Positions 34,610 through 46,971 are shown, counted from the stretch's first letter. The stretch: DNA of 64,000 bases from Patellifolia procumbens (GCA_947645195.1 CANSGD010000441.1:1688501-1752500); one strand, 5' to 3'. Program-made: numbers and translations. Notes: generated by a model from the letters alone, not told the origin.

Positions 34610-36091
34610 TTATTCATCGTCATAGAATGGACTCAAATCAGCAACATTGAAGGTAGCTGAAACTCCATAATCTCCTGGCGATTCGATCTTGTATGCATTG
34701 TTGTTGACCTTCTCAAGAACTCTGAAAGGACCATCGATTCTTGGACTTAGTTTAGACTTTCTTTTAGAAGGGAAACGTTCCTTCCTAACATGAATCCAAA
34801 CCATGTCACCCTCTTTGAATTGAACATCTCTCTTTTTCTTGTCTATCCTCTCTTTTGTTTTCTCATTGGCTTTCTCAATCTTTTCTCTCACATATTCATG
34901 GAGTTTTTGGATCTCTTTCACTCTAGTTTCGGCTTCATGGCTGTATTTTGTGGTGGTACTGAAGGGGCTAAGTCAATAGGGGTGCAAGGGTTTTTACCAT
35001 AGAACACAAAGAATGGACTAAGGCCAGTAGTCTTCCTAGGAACTCGATTATAGGCAAACTCAGTATGAGGTAACATCTCCTCTCATTGTTTAGGGCTTTT
35101 TGTGGCTAGGGCTCGAATTAGGGTTCTATTGGTGACCTCTGTTTGGCCGTCGGTTTGAGGATGGCTAGAGTTACTGAACTTGAGCTTTGTCCCCATCTTC
35201 TTCCATAGTGTAAGCCAAAAGTAGCTTAAGAACTTGGAATCTCGATCACTCACTATAGATTTTGGAACTCCATGCAATCTAATAATGTCCCTGAAATACA
35301 AGTTAGCACAAGAAACAACATCATTAGTAGTATGGCACGCCACAAAGTGTGCCATCTTCGAAAACCTATCAACCACCACCATGATTGAATCTTTTTGGCG
35401 TTGTGTTCTAGTTAATCTAAGTGCCTTTGCTAGCTTAATTCTTTAGCTTGAATTAAGTGGTGTTCTTAGGAACCTTAACTTAACTTAGTGGTGAATCTAT
35501 ATCTAAGTTAATTTAAGATAAGCTAAAAACTATCATACTTATATTTCGACTAATCTATAGTCAGAATATAACATCTTAGAAAACATATCAACCACCACCA
35601 TGATTGAATCTTTTTGGCGTTGGATTTTAGGTAATCCAGTGATAAAACCCAAGCTTACATCCTCCCATAATGCTTGAGGAATAGGAAGGGGCAGAAACAA
35701 CCCTTGAGATAGCAAGTGACCCTTATCTTTTTGACAAATTAAGCACCTCTTGATCAAGAAATCTACATCTCTTGCCAATGTAAGCCAAAAGAAGTAGTCA
35801 CTCACAAGCATCAATGTCTTTTCGATCCCAAAGGGGCCAGCAAGTCCAACTTCATGAAACTCCTTGATTAAGGACACTCTCATACTATGTCTAGGGATAC
35901 AAAGGCGATTTCCCTTGAAAAGAAACCCCTTTAGAAGATAGTACTCCCCACTTGGACGATTATGGCACTTCTCAAACAACACACCAAAATCCTTGTCCTC
36001 TACATAAAATTCTTTCAACAACTCAAGCCCCATCATCTTAGGAATTAGGGTAGAAAGTAACAAATACCTCGTAGATAAAGCATCTGCACCT
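34610..36091 (-). pseudogene. Gypsy integrase (broken, with internal duplication)
   Basis: The zinc domain at 35950-35730 has the first His (EFHEVG) but Pro for the second (LAGPFG), and keeps CLICQ. The core lacks the first catalytic Asp (VSLGFITGLP where VSMDF is usual) but keeps SDRDSKFLS and the HPQTDGQTEVTNR region. The core is split at MVVVDMFSKM/MVVVDRFSKM by a 52-bp duplication around an antisense LTR fragment (35404-35570). The C-terminal GPFRVLEK and TFNVADLSPF segment is at 34921-34610. No chromodomain is evident. Confidence 0.85.
35404..35570 (+). repeat. Antisense LTR fragment inside gypsy integrase
   Basis: A 167-bp copy of the PBS-proximal end of the element's own LTR in reverse orientation, ending gaatataaca. 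Flanked by two copies of a 52-bp integrase segment (35352-35403 and 35571-35622). The junction shares catctt with the sequence just inside the LTR. Confidence 0.85.
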
Positions 36092-36617
36092 TTATTCATT
36101 TTCCGGCCTTATGCTTGATTGTAAAGTGGAATGTTTGAAGGTATTCCACCCGCTTAGCATGTCTAGACTGCAACTTTTGTTGACTTTGAAGGTACTTACG
36201 AGCTTCATGGTCATAATGGAGAATGAACTCCTTCGCAATGAGGTAATGTCTCCAATGATCCAAGGCACGAACCAAAGCATAGAATTATTTTTCATAGGTT
36301 GAATACTTTCGTTTTGCCTCATTCAACTTCTCACTAAAGTAAGCTAAGGGCCTACCATTTTGAGATAGAACAGCTCCAATGCCCACGTCAGATGCGTCAC
36401 ACTCTACTTCAAAAACTTCATTAAAGTTAGGTAAAGCTAAAATATGAGTACTAGTTATTTGAGCTTTTACCTCCTCAAACGCCTTGTCAGCTTGATTACT
36501 CCATTCAAACTTCTTCAACTTTGTGATTTCAGTAATAGGTGTCATGATGGCACTGAAATTTCGAAGAAACCTCCTATAAAAGGAAGCCAAGCCATGGAAA
36601 CTTCGAACTTGTTGCAT
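36092..36617 (-). pseudogene. Gypsy RT end and RNase H (broken)
   Basis: 36617-36285 reads VRSFHGLASFYRRFLRNFS (RT thumb) and then RNase H with CDASDVGIGAVLSQNG and LAYFSEKLN. A stop at 36285 and a frame change separate it from the rest of RNase H and the tether, which ends near 36092. Confidence 0.8.
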
Positions 36618-36624
36618 TGAGGTA

Positions 36625-37700
36625 GGAGTAGGTCACTCCTTGATTGCTTGAACCTTCTTTTCATCAGCTTTAATTCCTTCACTAGAGACAATAAAGCCTA
36701 GGAAAACAACTTGACTAGAAAAGAAATGACATTTCTAAGTTTTCATACAAGCATTCTTTCTCAATACATTAAACACTTTCTCTAAGTGTTTTACATTTTC
36801 TAATTCATTGACACTATAGACCAATATATCCTCAAAGTAAACAACTACAATTTTGCTAAGAAAAGGCTTCATAGTTTGATTCATTAGGCGCATAAAAGTA
36901 CTTAGAGTATTCGACAATCCAAATGGCATAACAAGCCACTCATACAGTCCCTCATTTGTCTTGAAGGCAATCTTCCATTCATCCCCTTCACAAATTCGAA
37001 TATGATGGTATCCACTTCACAAATCAATCTTACTAAACACTTTAGAACCATTAAGATCATCTAATAAATCATTTAACCTTGGAATAGGAAAACGATATTT
37101 AATATTAATCTTATTAATAGCCCTACTATCAACACACATACGCCATTCACCATTCTTTTTAGGAACTAAGAGAGTTGGAACTGCACAAGGACTCAAAGAC
37201 TCTCTTATCATGCCTTTAGATAACAAATCATTCACTTGCCTCCTTATCTCTTTGATTTCTTTCGGATTTTTTCTATAAGCAGGCTTATTAGGCAACATAG
37301 CTTCAGGAATAAGATCAATTTTGTGTTGAATGTCCCTTTTAGGGGGTAAACCGTGAGGTATTTCAATGGGGAAGACATCTTTGTAAGCTTCTAGCAATGG
37401 AACAAGCAAAGGGTGATCTAGATTATTATTAACCTCTTCCTTTTGATCTATATTTAACAATATTTCACGAAAAGGACTAAGTTCATGATAATCAGATTTC
37501 AAAAGAGTAGTGAGTGAATGATATTTTTCTTTAGTGGAATGTTGTTTAGAGTGAGGAATGGACATAATAGGAGTAAGGTTTACTTTCTTGCCATCTTTTG
37601 TGAATGAATAAGTGTTCTTGTAACCATCATGAATGACTATCCTATCAAATAACCATGGTCGACCTAACAACACATGACAAGCATCCATAGGAATTATATC
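36625..37700 (-). pseudogene. Gypsy reverse transcriptase (broken)
   Basis: 37688-37017 holds the region linking protease and RT (VLLGRPWLFDR) and the RT N-terminus (GMIRESLSPCAVPTLLVPKKNGEWRM cut short here; CVDSRAINKI; PIPRLNDLLDDLNG; FSKIDL). A stop follows, then 36929-36735 starts at MPFGLSNTLSTFMRLMN and holds the active-site motif as YFEDILVYS. The first catalytic Asp of YFDD is Glu, which should abolish polymerisation. Confidence 0.85.
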
Positions 37701-37787
37701 ACACCAAATCTCCTCTTTATAGTTACTACCAATACTAAAAGATAATAGTAAACGATGACTAACTTGGATACTTTTGCCTTGATTGAG

Positions 37788-39050
37788 TCATTGAATCACA
37801 TATCGCTTAGGATGAGGTGAAGTTGAGAGCTTTAATTTATTTACCATGGTTTGAGACGCCACATTAGTGCAACTTCTTCCATCAATGATTAAGGTGAACA
37901 CCTTGTTCTCAATAGTACATCTGGTATGGAAGATGGCCTCTCTTTGTTGTGATTTTTCATGATCTATCACTCCACTCAAAGCTCTTCTAACCACCAAGCA
38001 TTCATCTTCATCAGGACCAACAATATCTTCTCCATATTCCTCCTCTTCACACGCCTCCATATCTACATCATCCTCCTCATTTAGGGCTTCAAACTCCATA
38101 AGGCTCACTACATTCTTGTTAGGACATTCAGAAGCAATGTGTCCTAACCCTTGGCACCTAAAATACCTTCTAGGGGCACGATTTGGAGTGAAAGTAGTAG
38201 TGGTGTTAGGGGTTTTTGGAGTAGGGTTTGGGGTAGGCTTAGAAAAAGTTGTGTTTGGCTTAGAATAGGGAGTAGATTTGGTAAAGGGGCGTGAGGCCTC
38301 GGCTTTACCCTTGGTCTTTTGTTGCTTCTCAATCTTGTGAGCCAAGATGATCAATTCCTCTAAAGTAGAAAAGGATGCAATTCAACAATGTTAGAAATCT
38401 TAACATCTAAACCACCAAGAAATCTTACTAGAGTTTGAGGTTCATCATCTTGCACTTCACACTTCATGAGATAAGATTCGAACTCCCTTGCATAGTCCTC
38501 CACTGAATTGGATCCTTGTTGTAGATGATGGAACTTGGCAAAGTTTTCTTGGATATAGTAAGTAGGAAGAAACTTTTGTTTAAGAAGTTTCTTCATCTTA
38601 GCCCAATTTCGAACCTTCTCCTTCCCTTGTCTCTCCCTCTTGGTGCATACACTAGCCCCAGCAAGTTGAAGCATAATTTCTAAGCTTGAGAGCTACAAGC
38701 TTAACTCTCTTCTCCTCGGGAATTTGCTTATATTCAAAGACCCTCCCTACAGTTCTCAACCATTCTACAAATTCATCAGCATCTAATCTACCATAAGAGT
38801 CAGGAATGTCCACCTTAATGTCATTGAAATTTCGTTGAGCATTATTATTAGGTGGAGCTCTATAGTTTTCGTCTCTCTCTCTATCAGAATCCTCAAAGGA
38901 TTCATCCCCTCTTTATTTTCTTAATCTTAATGTCATTTTCCTTAATTGGTCTTGCATCAAGGCCATTCAAGCATCACTCTCACGCTTCACTTCCTCCATT
39001 CTCAAGATTATTTCTTGTAACTTTTCATTTGATTGGCTTGATCCTATCAT
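37788..39050 (-). pseudogene. Gypsy gag, zinc knuckle and start of protease
   Basis: Starts at ATG 39050 and meets a stop after 27 codons. The frame resumes through RPDADEF-like gag sequence (RLDADEFVEWLRTVGRVFEY) and the segment 38674-38360 (KQKFLPTYYIQENFAKFHHL; LQQGSNSVEDYAREFE). After a shift, 38354-37788 gives a Pro/Thr-rich tract and a knuckle RYFRCQGLGHIASEC, in which the first Cys is Tyr. The protease segment follows (TLIIDGRSCTNVAS, with G-R in place of G-A). At least one stop and one frameshift, plus a broken zinc site. Confidence 0.85.
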
Positions 39051-39096
39051 TGTGTTTTAGGTTTGTGTTTGGGAAAATTCGGCTAGGATATGTGTT

Positions 39097-39109
39097 GGCT
39101 CTGAAACCA
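39097..39109 (-). promoter_or_regulatory. Primer binding site of gypsy element (tRNA-Met type)
   Basis: TGGTTTCAGAGCC on the minus strand, three bases inside the 5' LTR; one mismatch to the common tRNA-iMet primer site. Confidence 0.75.
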
Positions 39110-39112
39110 AGA

Positions 39113-40070
39113 TGTTATATTCTGACTATAGATTAGTCGAAATATAAGTATGATAGTTTTTAGCTTATCTTAATTTAACTTAGATATTGATTCACCACTA
39201 AGTTAAGTTAAGGTTCCTAAGAACACCACTTAATTTAAGCTAAAGAATTAAGCTAGCAAAGGCTAGTTTAACTAGAGAATTAATTAAAGCAAATAAAAAC
39301 TCAAGGTTTTCGGATTCAAAGTCAAGTGTCCCTTTCATTATACTTGTATTCCTTTAAATACATGTCCTTGATCCTAATTTACGAAAAATAAACTAAATAA
39401 TAAAAATAAAATGCTACTCTTAACCTACTAGGTTAAGTAAATGAAAATCTATCCAAACTAAGGTCGAAAATCTATCTTGAATGTGTAGCTTGGACGAAAT
39501 TCCTCCTTCTCCTATATTCTCCTTGATTCCCTCACTTATGTCTTGAAAGTAGGAGACTAAATCAAAGATGATTTGAAATAGGCGCCTATCTTGATCTTAA
39601 AAGGGAAAAGATCAATTTTTCCACACTCCTTCCTTGATTTCACGCCTAGATTTTAGGATATGTCTAGGTTCATTCATTCCTTGCTCCTTAGTCGATCTTC
39701 TTGATTGTTTCCTTCTTTGTAGTCGATCTTCCTTGATTGTAGGCGCCTCTCTTTGCTTGAGTATCTTCCTCACAGGTCCAAAATATCATACAACCCTAAT
39801 TGGGCTCTCTAATTAAAAGAAAGAAAATTACAACTCAACTAATACTATCCTAGTTAATCTAATATGATATTAAATTACCCAAGAGTACATGTGGTTATTT
39901 TAAGACTCCCAGTAATGCAATAAAGATAATAATTTAGCTAAAATTAATTAACTAAGCTAAGGACATTTACAAAGGACTCAATGGACTTAAGGGAATTCAG
40001 AACATCCCTTAAAATGGAAGCAACCATGTTCTTATTCTTAGGATCAATAGAACTAGATGGACCTCCATCA
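39113..40070 (-). repeat. 5' LTR of gypsy element
   Basis: 958 bp. A likely promoter TATTTAAAGG on the minus strand lies at about 39351-39360. Confidence 0.9.
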
Positions 40071-40189
40071 CGTTTTATTTAATACTAAACCAAGATTAAA
40101 TAAAAAAAACCTTTTATTGATAAACATATTGAAATCATTATAAAGAGCAATTGCAATTGTGAACTAATTTCAAAGTAAATAGAACACAA

Positions 40190-43100
40190 TCAAACCCAAC
40201 ATCCTATATGCTTAACCCCTATAGCCCTAGTGTGACTCTCATGCTTGGGCTGAGGCAACAGTTTAGTCAACGGATCAACAACATTCTGATCCGTATGAAC
40301 TTTACTAACTATTATATCCTTTCTCTCAACGATTTTTCGAATGAGATGAAACTTTCTAAGTACATGTGTAACCCTCAACCGTTAACTTATTTTCACCTCC
40401 ATACACTAAGAAATTATCCTTAGTCCTTCTTAAGTACTTGAGGATATTATTAGCTGCACTCCAGTATGCATCACCTAGATTTGACTAGAATCTGTTACAC
40501 ATGCTCAAGGCATATGAAACATCTGGGAAAGTACAAATCATAGAATACATAATAAACCCTATAGCTGATGCATAAGGAACAATACTCATTCGCTTAATCT
40601 CATCAGGTCCAAAAGGACATTGAGTCTTGCTAAGCGACATACCATTTTGCATGCGAAGAAAAACTCTCTTAGAATTTTCTATGTTGAACTTAGTGACGAT
40701 CTTATCTATGTAAGTTTGTTGGCTAAGTACAATCATCCTCTTATACCTATCCCTATAGATCTTGATCCCAAAATGTACTTAGCGTTTCCAAGGTTTTTCA
40801 TAGAAAAACAACTTTTCAACCATTCCTTGACTGACTAAAGCATGGGAATATCGTTTCCTATGAGAAGTATATCATCTACATACAAGACCAAGAAGACTAT
40901 GTTACTCCCACTTTCCTTCTTGTAAACACGTGACTCTTCTCCGTTTTTTGAAAAATCAAACTCTTTGATTGCCTCATCAAATCAGAGACTTCAACTCTAG
41001 GATACTTGCTTCAATCCTTAAATGGACTTTTGAAGCTTACATACCCTCCTAGGATATTCTGGATCCACAAAAGCTTCCGGCTGTGTCATAGTCACATCCT
41101 CTTTCAAGAACCCATTCAAGAAAGCTGTTTTGACATCCATTTACCAAATTTCGTAATCATAAAAGGCAGCGATCGGTAGGAGTATCAGAATGGACTTAAG
41201 CATTGCTGCTGGTGAAAAGTTTTCGTCATATTTTATACCATGAACTTGTTTAAACCCTTTTGCCACCAACCTTGCTTTGTAAACCTGAATGTTACCAACC
41301 TTGTTTGTTTTCACCTTGAAAACCCATTTGCAATCAATAGGTGTAACCCCATCGGGCAAATCCATCCAATCTCATACTTGATTTTCAGACATGGATGTCA
41401 TTTTGGACCTCATGGCTTCAAACCATTTTTGGAGTCTTCACTCATCGAGGCTTTCTTGTAAGTAGTAAGTTCCTTAAGTTCTAAAATCATTATCCCAGAA
41501 CTTTCGGTCAACAAGAAATCAACAAACCTTTTCTTTGGTATTCTTGGTCTACTAGACCTAGGAGGGGCTTCAACAGGAGAAATTTTCTTCTCAATAATTT
41601 GAGAATTTTCGCACGAATTAAATTCGGGTGAGACAATAGAAGGTTTGTGTATGGAATGCATGTCCTCCAACACTTGGTCAGTCATGGGAGAAAACTCTTC
41701 CAAAGGAGGAACTACATCAAGCTCCACAACTGGCACTTGTGTTTCTGACTCTGACATACGTTGAACTATGTCCCCTTGTTGCTCTTCTCGAACTTCTTCG
41801 AGAAATACATTACTCCCACTTTACTTTTTGGAAATAAAATCTTTTTCCAAAAAGACACCATGACGAGAAACAAATGCCCTCGGCTTGATTGTAGAAGTAA
41901 TAGCCCTTGGTTTCTTTGGGATAATCCACAAAGAAACACTTATTTGATTTAGGGGCGAGTTTGTCTGAAAGTAAACGTTTTACATAGACCTGACAACCCC
42001 AAATACATAGAAAGGACAAGCTTGGAACTTTTCCACTTCATATCTCATATGGTGTATTTTCTACTACCTTTGATGGAGTTATATTAAGTGTGAATGCAAT
42101 AGTTTCAAGAGAATATCCCAGAAGGGTACTAGAAGGTCAGCAAAACTCATCATAGACCGAACCACATCAAGTAGAGTTTGGTTCCTCCTTTCGGATACAC
42201 CATTCAACTGAGGTATTCCAGGCGGAGTTAGTTGTGAAAGAATTCCACAACTCTTCAAGTGATCACTAAATTCTTGGCTCAAATATTCACCATCACGATC
42301 TAATTGTGGTGCTTTGATTGTCTTACCAAGTTGGTTTTGGACTTCATTGAACTTTTCAAAAGATTCCGACTTATGCTTCATTAAGTAGACATATCCATAT
42401 CTACTAAAATCAATAGTAAAAATAATGAAGTACCCAAACCCTCCCCTAGATTTTTTTCTCATTGGTCCACACACATCAATGTGTATTATACCCATAAGAT
42501 CATTGGCCCTTTCACCTTTTCAATTAAAAGGTAACTTTGTCATTTTGTCTATTAAACATGATTCACACACATCAAATGGCTCAAAGTCAAAGGATGTGAA
42601 AAGTCCATCTTCATGTAAATTCTAAATGTGTTTCGTGTTTATATGTCCTAAACGACAATGCCGTAAGTAAGTAGGATTAAAATCATTTGATCTATGTTTT
42701 TTGCTGTCTATGTTAAAGATGTCTTTGTCTAAGTCTAGGAAATATAGTCCATTAGACCTTTTAGCAGTGGCATAAAACATTGAATTCAAATAAACAAAGA
42801 AATAACCTTTTTCTATTATAAATGAAAACCCTTCATTATCGAAAACAGGAATAGAAATAATGTTTTTAGTAATAGCACGAACATAGTAACAATTATTAAG
42901 CTCTAATCTTAATCCAGAAGGCAAAGGTAGACTATAAGTCCCAACTGCAACTCTTGCATTATTTCTAACGTGCAGTTCTACCTCTCCTTTAGCTAAGGTT
43001 CTACTCCTTCTTAATCCTCGCACATTCGAAACAATGTGAGAAAAACAATCGGTATCAAATACCCAAGAAGTAGATGTTGCTAAATTAAAGTCAATGACAT

Positions 43101-43271
43101 AGATACCTAAAGAATAAGCCCCATACTCCGATCCTTTAGATACTCTCAACCTTTGGATCTAAGAACAATTCTTAGATTCCTTTCCTAATCAAGAAAGTGG
43201 TTCCCATTCAATGTATCCTTCTCAAGGATTGAACGTAAGTTAATAGGTGAATTATTATTGTTACCAGACAT
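40190..43271 (-). pseudogene. Copia 1 gag start, protease, integrase, RT, RNase H
   Basis: The ATG at 43271 opens a gag start (MSGNNNNSPINLRSILEKD) that meets a stop; nearly all of gag is deleted. The protease region at 43149 onward has WVFDTDCFSHIVSN, with DTD for the catalytic DTG. Integrase keeps its zinc residues (RHCRLGHIN; CESC) and DDE set (IHIDVCGP; LDRDGEYLS; GVSERRN), but one C missing from cccc at 42116-42120, compared with the second copy, shifts the frame. RT starts near 41365 (CKWVFKVKTN; KARLVAKGF) and keeps LYVDDILLI at about 40890-40865. The RNase H end (VDPLTKLL) is at 40378-40190. Domain order PR-IN-RT-RH is that of Ty1/copia. Confidence 0.88.
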
Positions 43272-45226
43272 GATATCTACGTAGAAGATGCAAAGTAAGA
43301 AGTATGTTTATTATAGATTTTAAACATTTTAAAATAACAGCCCTGCACTTGATCAATTTCAAAATGTCCCTTTGATTAAAGTGATTCTAAGATCATATCA
43401 AACATGATTTCTAAGTGGATTTTGGCCTCAACTTAAAATCAAGTTTAAAGGTATGTAAACTCTTTTACTAATTACAACAATTGTAATTCTTAGTTGATGG
43501 ATGATTGCCAAGGTGATTGTAGCTCCCATGAAAGGAAGTTACCCACAACATTGGGGAGTGCCTTCCTAATCCCAGACAGAGCTTATCAAAACACAAAACC
43601 CATCACTATCGCCTCAAAATCCAAAATTGTTTCGATGATTTTGTTGGGCCAAACCAAACTATACATGCAAATTTCGCAAATTTAATCTACTTAGCCCAAG
43701 ATTGGAAGTAACACTCTACTTTAGCAGAACCTATTACTAATGATCAAGTTTTAGTAGGCCTCCATTTGGAAAATCAATAATCCAATATTTTTATTTTCGG
43801 GACCTAAATCAATTATTATGTTTATCTAATTACTAGTGAACATATAACATAATTAAAGCACAAGAATAATACTCTTAAAAGCATTTTAACAATATTTAAA
43901 TGCAAAATAAAAAACGTACATAATATCAAATATATATACATGTATTTTAATCAACTATTAAAATTATCATGCTTTAATCAACTATTAAAACTTTATACAA
44001 CTATCATGATTTAATCAACTATTAAATTATATGGGTGTCACCAAAAATGCCATCTCAAAAAAATTTAATCATATATTAAATTTTATGATGTTAAAAAGTT
44101 AAGTACCAATTAATTTCCAATAAAATCAGAAATTAAATATGTAATTTAATGGTGTGTTTAATACTAATATGTTATATTCAAGAATCAAACATAAAAATTA
44201 AACAACACATTAAACAAAAAATATTTAATCACAACATTCTAATTCAATTATGAATTTATAATAATGGAATCTTTTAACAAAAGACTTTTAATATGCAATA
44301 TGACATAGAAAAGTATAAAATATTTTTAATGCTTTTAATAAGTCAAATAGTTACTAACTACTCAGTAACCCCTTAAAATTAACTAGTCAATTATCACATA
44401 TAATCAACTAATGAATTCAAAGCTCATTATTTTAATGCATAAAAAAGTGATGATACTCCCAATGTAACTTCTATCTTACATAAAGTTAATAGTTGGAAGT
44501 TTTATTAAACTCTTATTGTTATATATTATGAGATCTAATCATATTTGACTTATTTCCATCTTTTACTTCATAACATTCCACCATCTCATCCACAACCTCC
44601 TTTTTAATCCAATTAAAATAAAATGGGAACTAAACATCGAACCAATGATCTAATCAAATATCAAACTTATATAGTTGAACAAAATCAATAAAGTACTATT
44701 TTAATTTCTGAATCCAATTAGAAAATGGAATTTAATCACAAATTTATTTATATGTTATAATCAAATATTAAACACAAAATGAATTATCATATTAAACACC
44801 ATGAAACACCATCATAGTTTTAATTAAAATAAGAATTTAACATGGAATCAACATAAATGATATTTAATTTGTATTAAGGGAAAAAATCGATGAATACGAT
44901 ATTCATCAATTAAATAGATGAACAACATGATATTATCATACCATAAAACATTTTTATGTATAATTCATTACATTAGGCATTATAATCCTAAATTCATGTA
45001 ATCAAATAAAATTCAACATTTTAATTGTTGAAGTTCTTATACATAATCACATATTAAGCATAAAAACTAAAACATGAATCCATGATACATATATTTTATT
45101 TTTTTAATTAACTTTTTAATCAAAACAAAAATAACAAAGTTTTCCTACATATATTTCACCTTTGCAATTAAACACTTTAATCAAAAAAGCATGAACAAAT
45201 ATAAAAATCATAAACATACATATGAG
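43272..45226 (-). other. Copia 1 5' leader, AT-rich
   Basis: Non-coding leader between 5' LTR and gag, strongly AT-rich. Three copies of tttaatcaactattaaa at about 43947-44025 form a short tandem repeat of about 35-45 bp. Interrupted at 45227 by copia 2; the rest is at 48199-48520. Confidence 0.55.
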
Positions 45227-45806
45227 TGTTAGAAATAATGCTAAAAAACAGGGGTACACGGGCGTGTAGTTTTCAACACGACCGTGTAGACGAGTGACAT
45301 GAGAATCAGTTTGCTTACTGATTCTCGTATTCCAGAAGGACACCGTCGTGGTCATTTCGACACGACCGTAGAGGTTCAACACTCCCGTGTCAACCTGTGA
45401 AGCGGGTTTGATGACTCGCGGTTTTTTGGCTTCTTCTTTTTAATTACGGGATTAAGGGAAACGTTTTTTCTTCTCTTTTATATACTCTCTCTTAACCTCA
45501 CTTGATTATTCATTCAATTAGAAACCAAAAACACAATGAGAGAGTTTTAATCTTCCTAGTAAGAGATTCTGAGCAGTTATTGAGAGTTGTTCCAATCTTC
45601 CATCTCGGGTGAACGAGGTTGAAGATATCTGTGTTAATCTTGGAGGGCATAGTCATCGTGTAGACCTTCACCGGTGGTGGCGAAATTTTCTTCTAAGACA
45701 GTGGTTCTTCCACGGTGCAGATTGTTCGTGTTTGATGAAACTAGAGAGTAATTTATTCCTTCTCTCATTCTCTAATTTATGGATTCAACAGGTATTATTT
45801 CCAACA
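45227..45806 (+). repeat. 5' LTR of copia 2, unit 1
   Basis: 580 bp with a cluster of short palindromes of the form CACG(N)2CGTG (CACGGGCGTG, CACGACCGTG and variants) at about 45255-45395. TTTATATAC lies at about 45478-45486, roughly 90 bp downstream of the cluster. Confidence 0.88.
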
Positions 45807-46099
45807 ATTTAGAAGCAAAGTTTTTATCTGTTGTTTTCATTGTTGTGAAAAATCATCTGCTAAACCTGTGATTTGGGTGAAAACTATCTTATCTTCTCTG
45901 ATTTGGTTTCTATGTGCTTTGATTTCAATATGCTAGGGTTTTGTAAACCCTAATTTGAATAGGCTGGTTGGATGGTATGATTTTCGTGGGTTTAATGACA
46001 AATTTATTTTTGCGAAAGGTTTTGACGAAATCTGCGAAAATCTGCGGAAACTTAAATGTCTCCGATATGCATTTTTTAGTAGTGTTTTTTGGGTGTTGA

Positions 46100-46813
46100 G
46101 GTCACTAGGTTGGCTAAGGGCTATTCCCTATCCCAGACTCATTATGTGGAGAAATGTTGAAGAAGTTTAATTACTTTCATGATTCGCCAGTTAAGACTCC
46201 TTATGACTCTACCATTACATCGTTAAAGAATAATGGGAATAGTGTTTCTCAAGAAGAGTATGCTAAGATCATAGGGAGTTTGATGTTTTTGATGAATTGT
46301 ACTCATCCTGATATTGCATTTGCTGTTAGCAGACTGAGTCGGTATACCCATAACCCTAGTGGTGAGCATTGGGGTGCGCTTAGGCGTTTGTTGAGGTATC
46401 TTAGAGGCACCATGGATTTGGGGTTAAACTTTGTGGGTTTTCCTGCAGTTCTTGAGGGCTATTGTGATGCTAATTGGGTAACTGATAGTGATGAGGTTAG
46501 CTCTACTAGTGGATATGTTTTTACTATGTCTGGAAGTGCTATTTCCTGGAAGTCTTATAAACAGACTTGTATTGCTCGGTCTACTATGGAGTCTGAGTTC
46601 ATAGCTCTGGACCTTGGAAGCCAAGAGGCTGATTGGTTGAGGAATTTGCTGGCTGACATTCCTTTGTGGGGGAGACATGCTCCTCCTGTTTCTCTACATT
46701 GTGATTCACAGGCTGCAATTTGTGTTGCCAAGAACAGTGTGTATAATGGCAAGAAGAGGCATATTCGTGTGAGGCACGAATCGTCGAGGGGAATGGGGTT
46801 GAAACCCGTGTAA
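46100..46813 (+). pseudogene. Copia 2 RT end and RNase H, unit 1 (111-bp deletion)
   Basis: Open from ATG 46154 for 219 codons; homology begins earlier (GYSLSQTHYVEK at about 46108-46150) in another frame because one A is missing at 46154. Motifs: RLSRYTHNPSGEHW, LRGTMDLGLNF, GYCDANW, SGSAISWKSYKQ, LHCDSQAAICVAKN. TMESEF has Met where unit 2 has Thr (TTESEF). The segment with ADPLTK is removed by a 111-bp in-frame deletion, so RNase H lacks its last acidic residue. An Asp, Glu, Asp, Asp set is normal for copia RNase H. Confidence 0.88.
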
Positions 46814-46971
46814 ATTCCTATGGCATTCTTTGTTACTATATTAATGTAATCTGTTGGATATTATAGCATTTTGCTATTTTCATATGTAGTTGAACTTTAA
46901 GCTTTTAACAATTATTATTATTGTGTGTATGTAAGCTTTAAAGTTATGTATATGATCCATAGCTCATGTGT

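Larger units (their letters stand above)
33604..40070 (-). mobile_element. Ty3/gypsy element, complete structure, inactive
   Basis: 6467 bp with LTRs at 39113-40070 (5') and 33604-34564 (3') and a perfect CGTTT duplication (33599-33603 and 40071-40075). The primer site TGGTTTCAGAGCC (39097-39109, minus strand) is one base off the usual tRNA-Met form TGGTATCAGAGCC. A purine tract (AAAGAAGGAGAGGA, 34565-34578) precedes the 3' LTR. Order on the minus strand is gag, zinc knuckle and protease, RT, RNase H, integrase, as in Ty3/gypsy. Every gene is broken. An antisense LTR fragment lies in integrase. Inserted in the 3' non-coding region of copia 1. Confidence 0.92.

Noticed and set aside
45955..46170. 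71-codon frame before copia 2 RNase H (also at 57083)
   Set aside because: Overlaps leader sequence and the out-of-frame GYSLSQTHYVEK homology; no domain of its own.
46424..46752. Minus-strand frames opposite copia 2 RNase H
   Set aside because: Mirror readings of a strongly conserved plus-strand domain.
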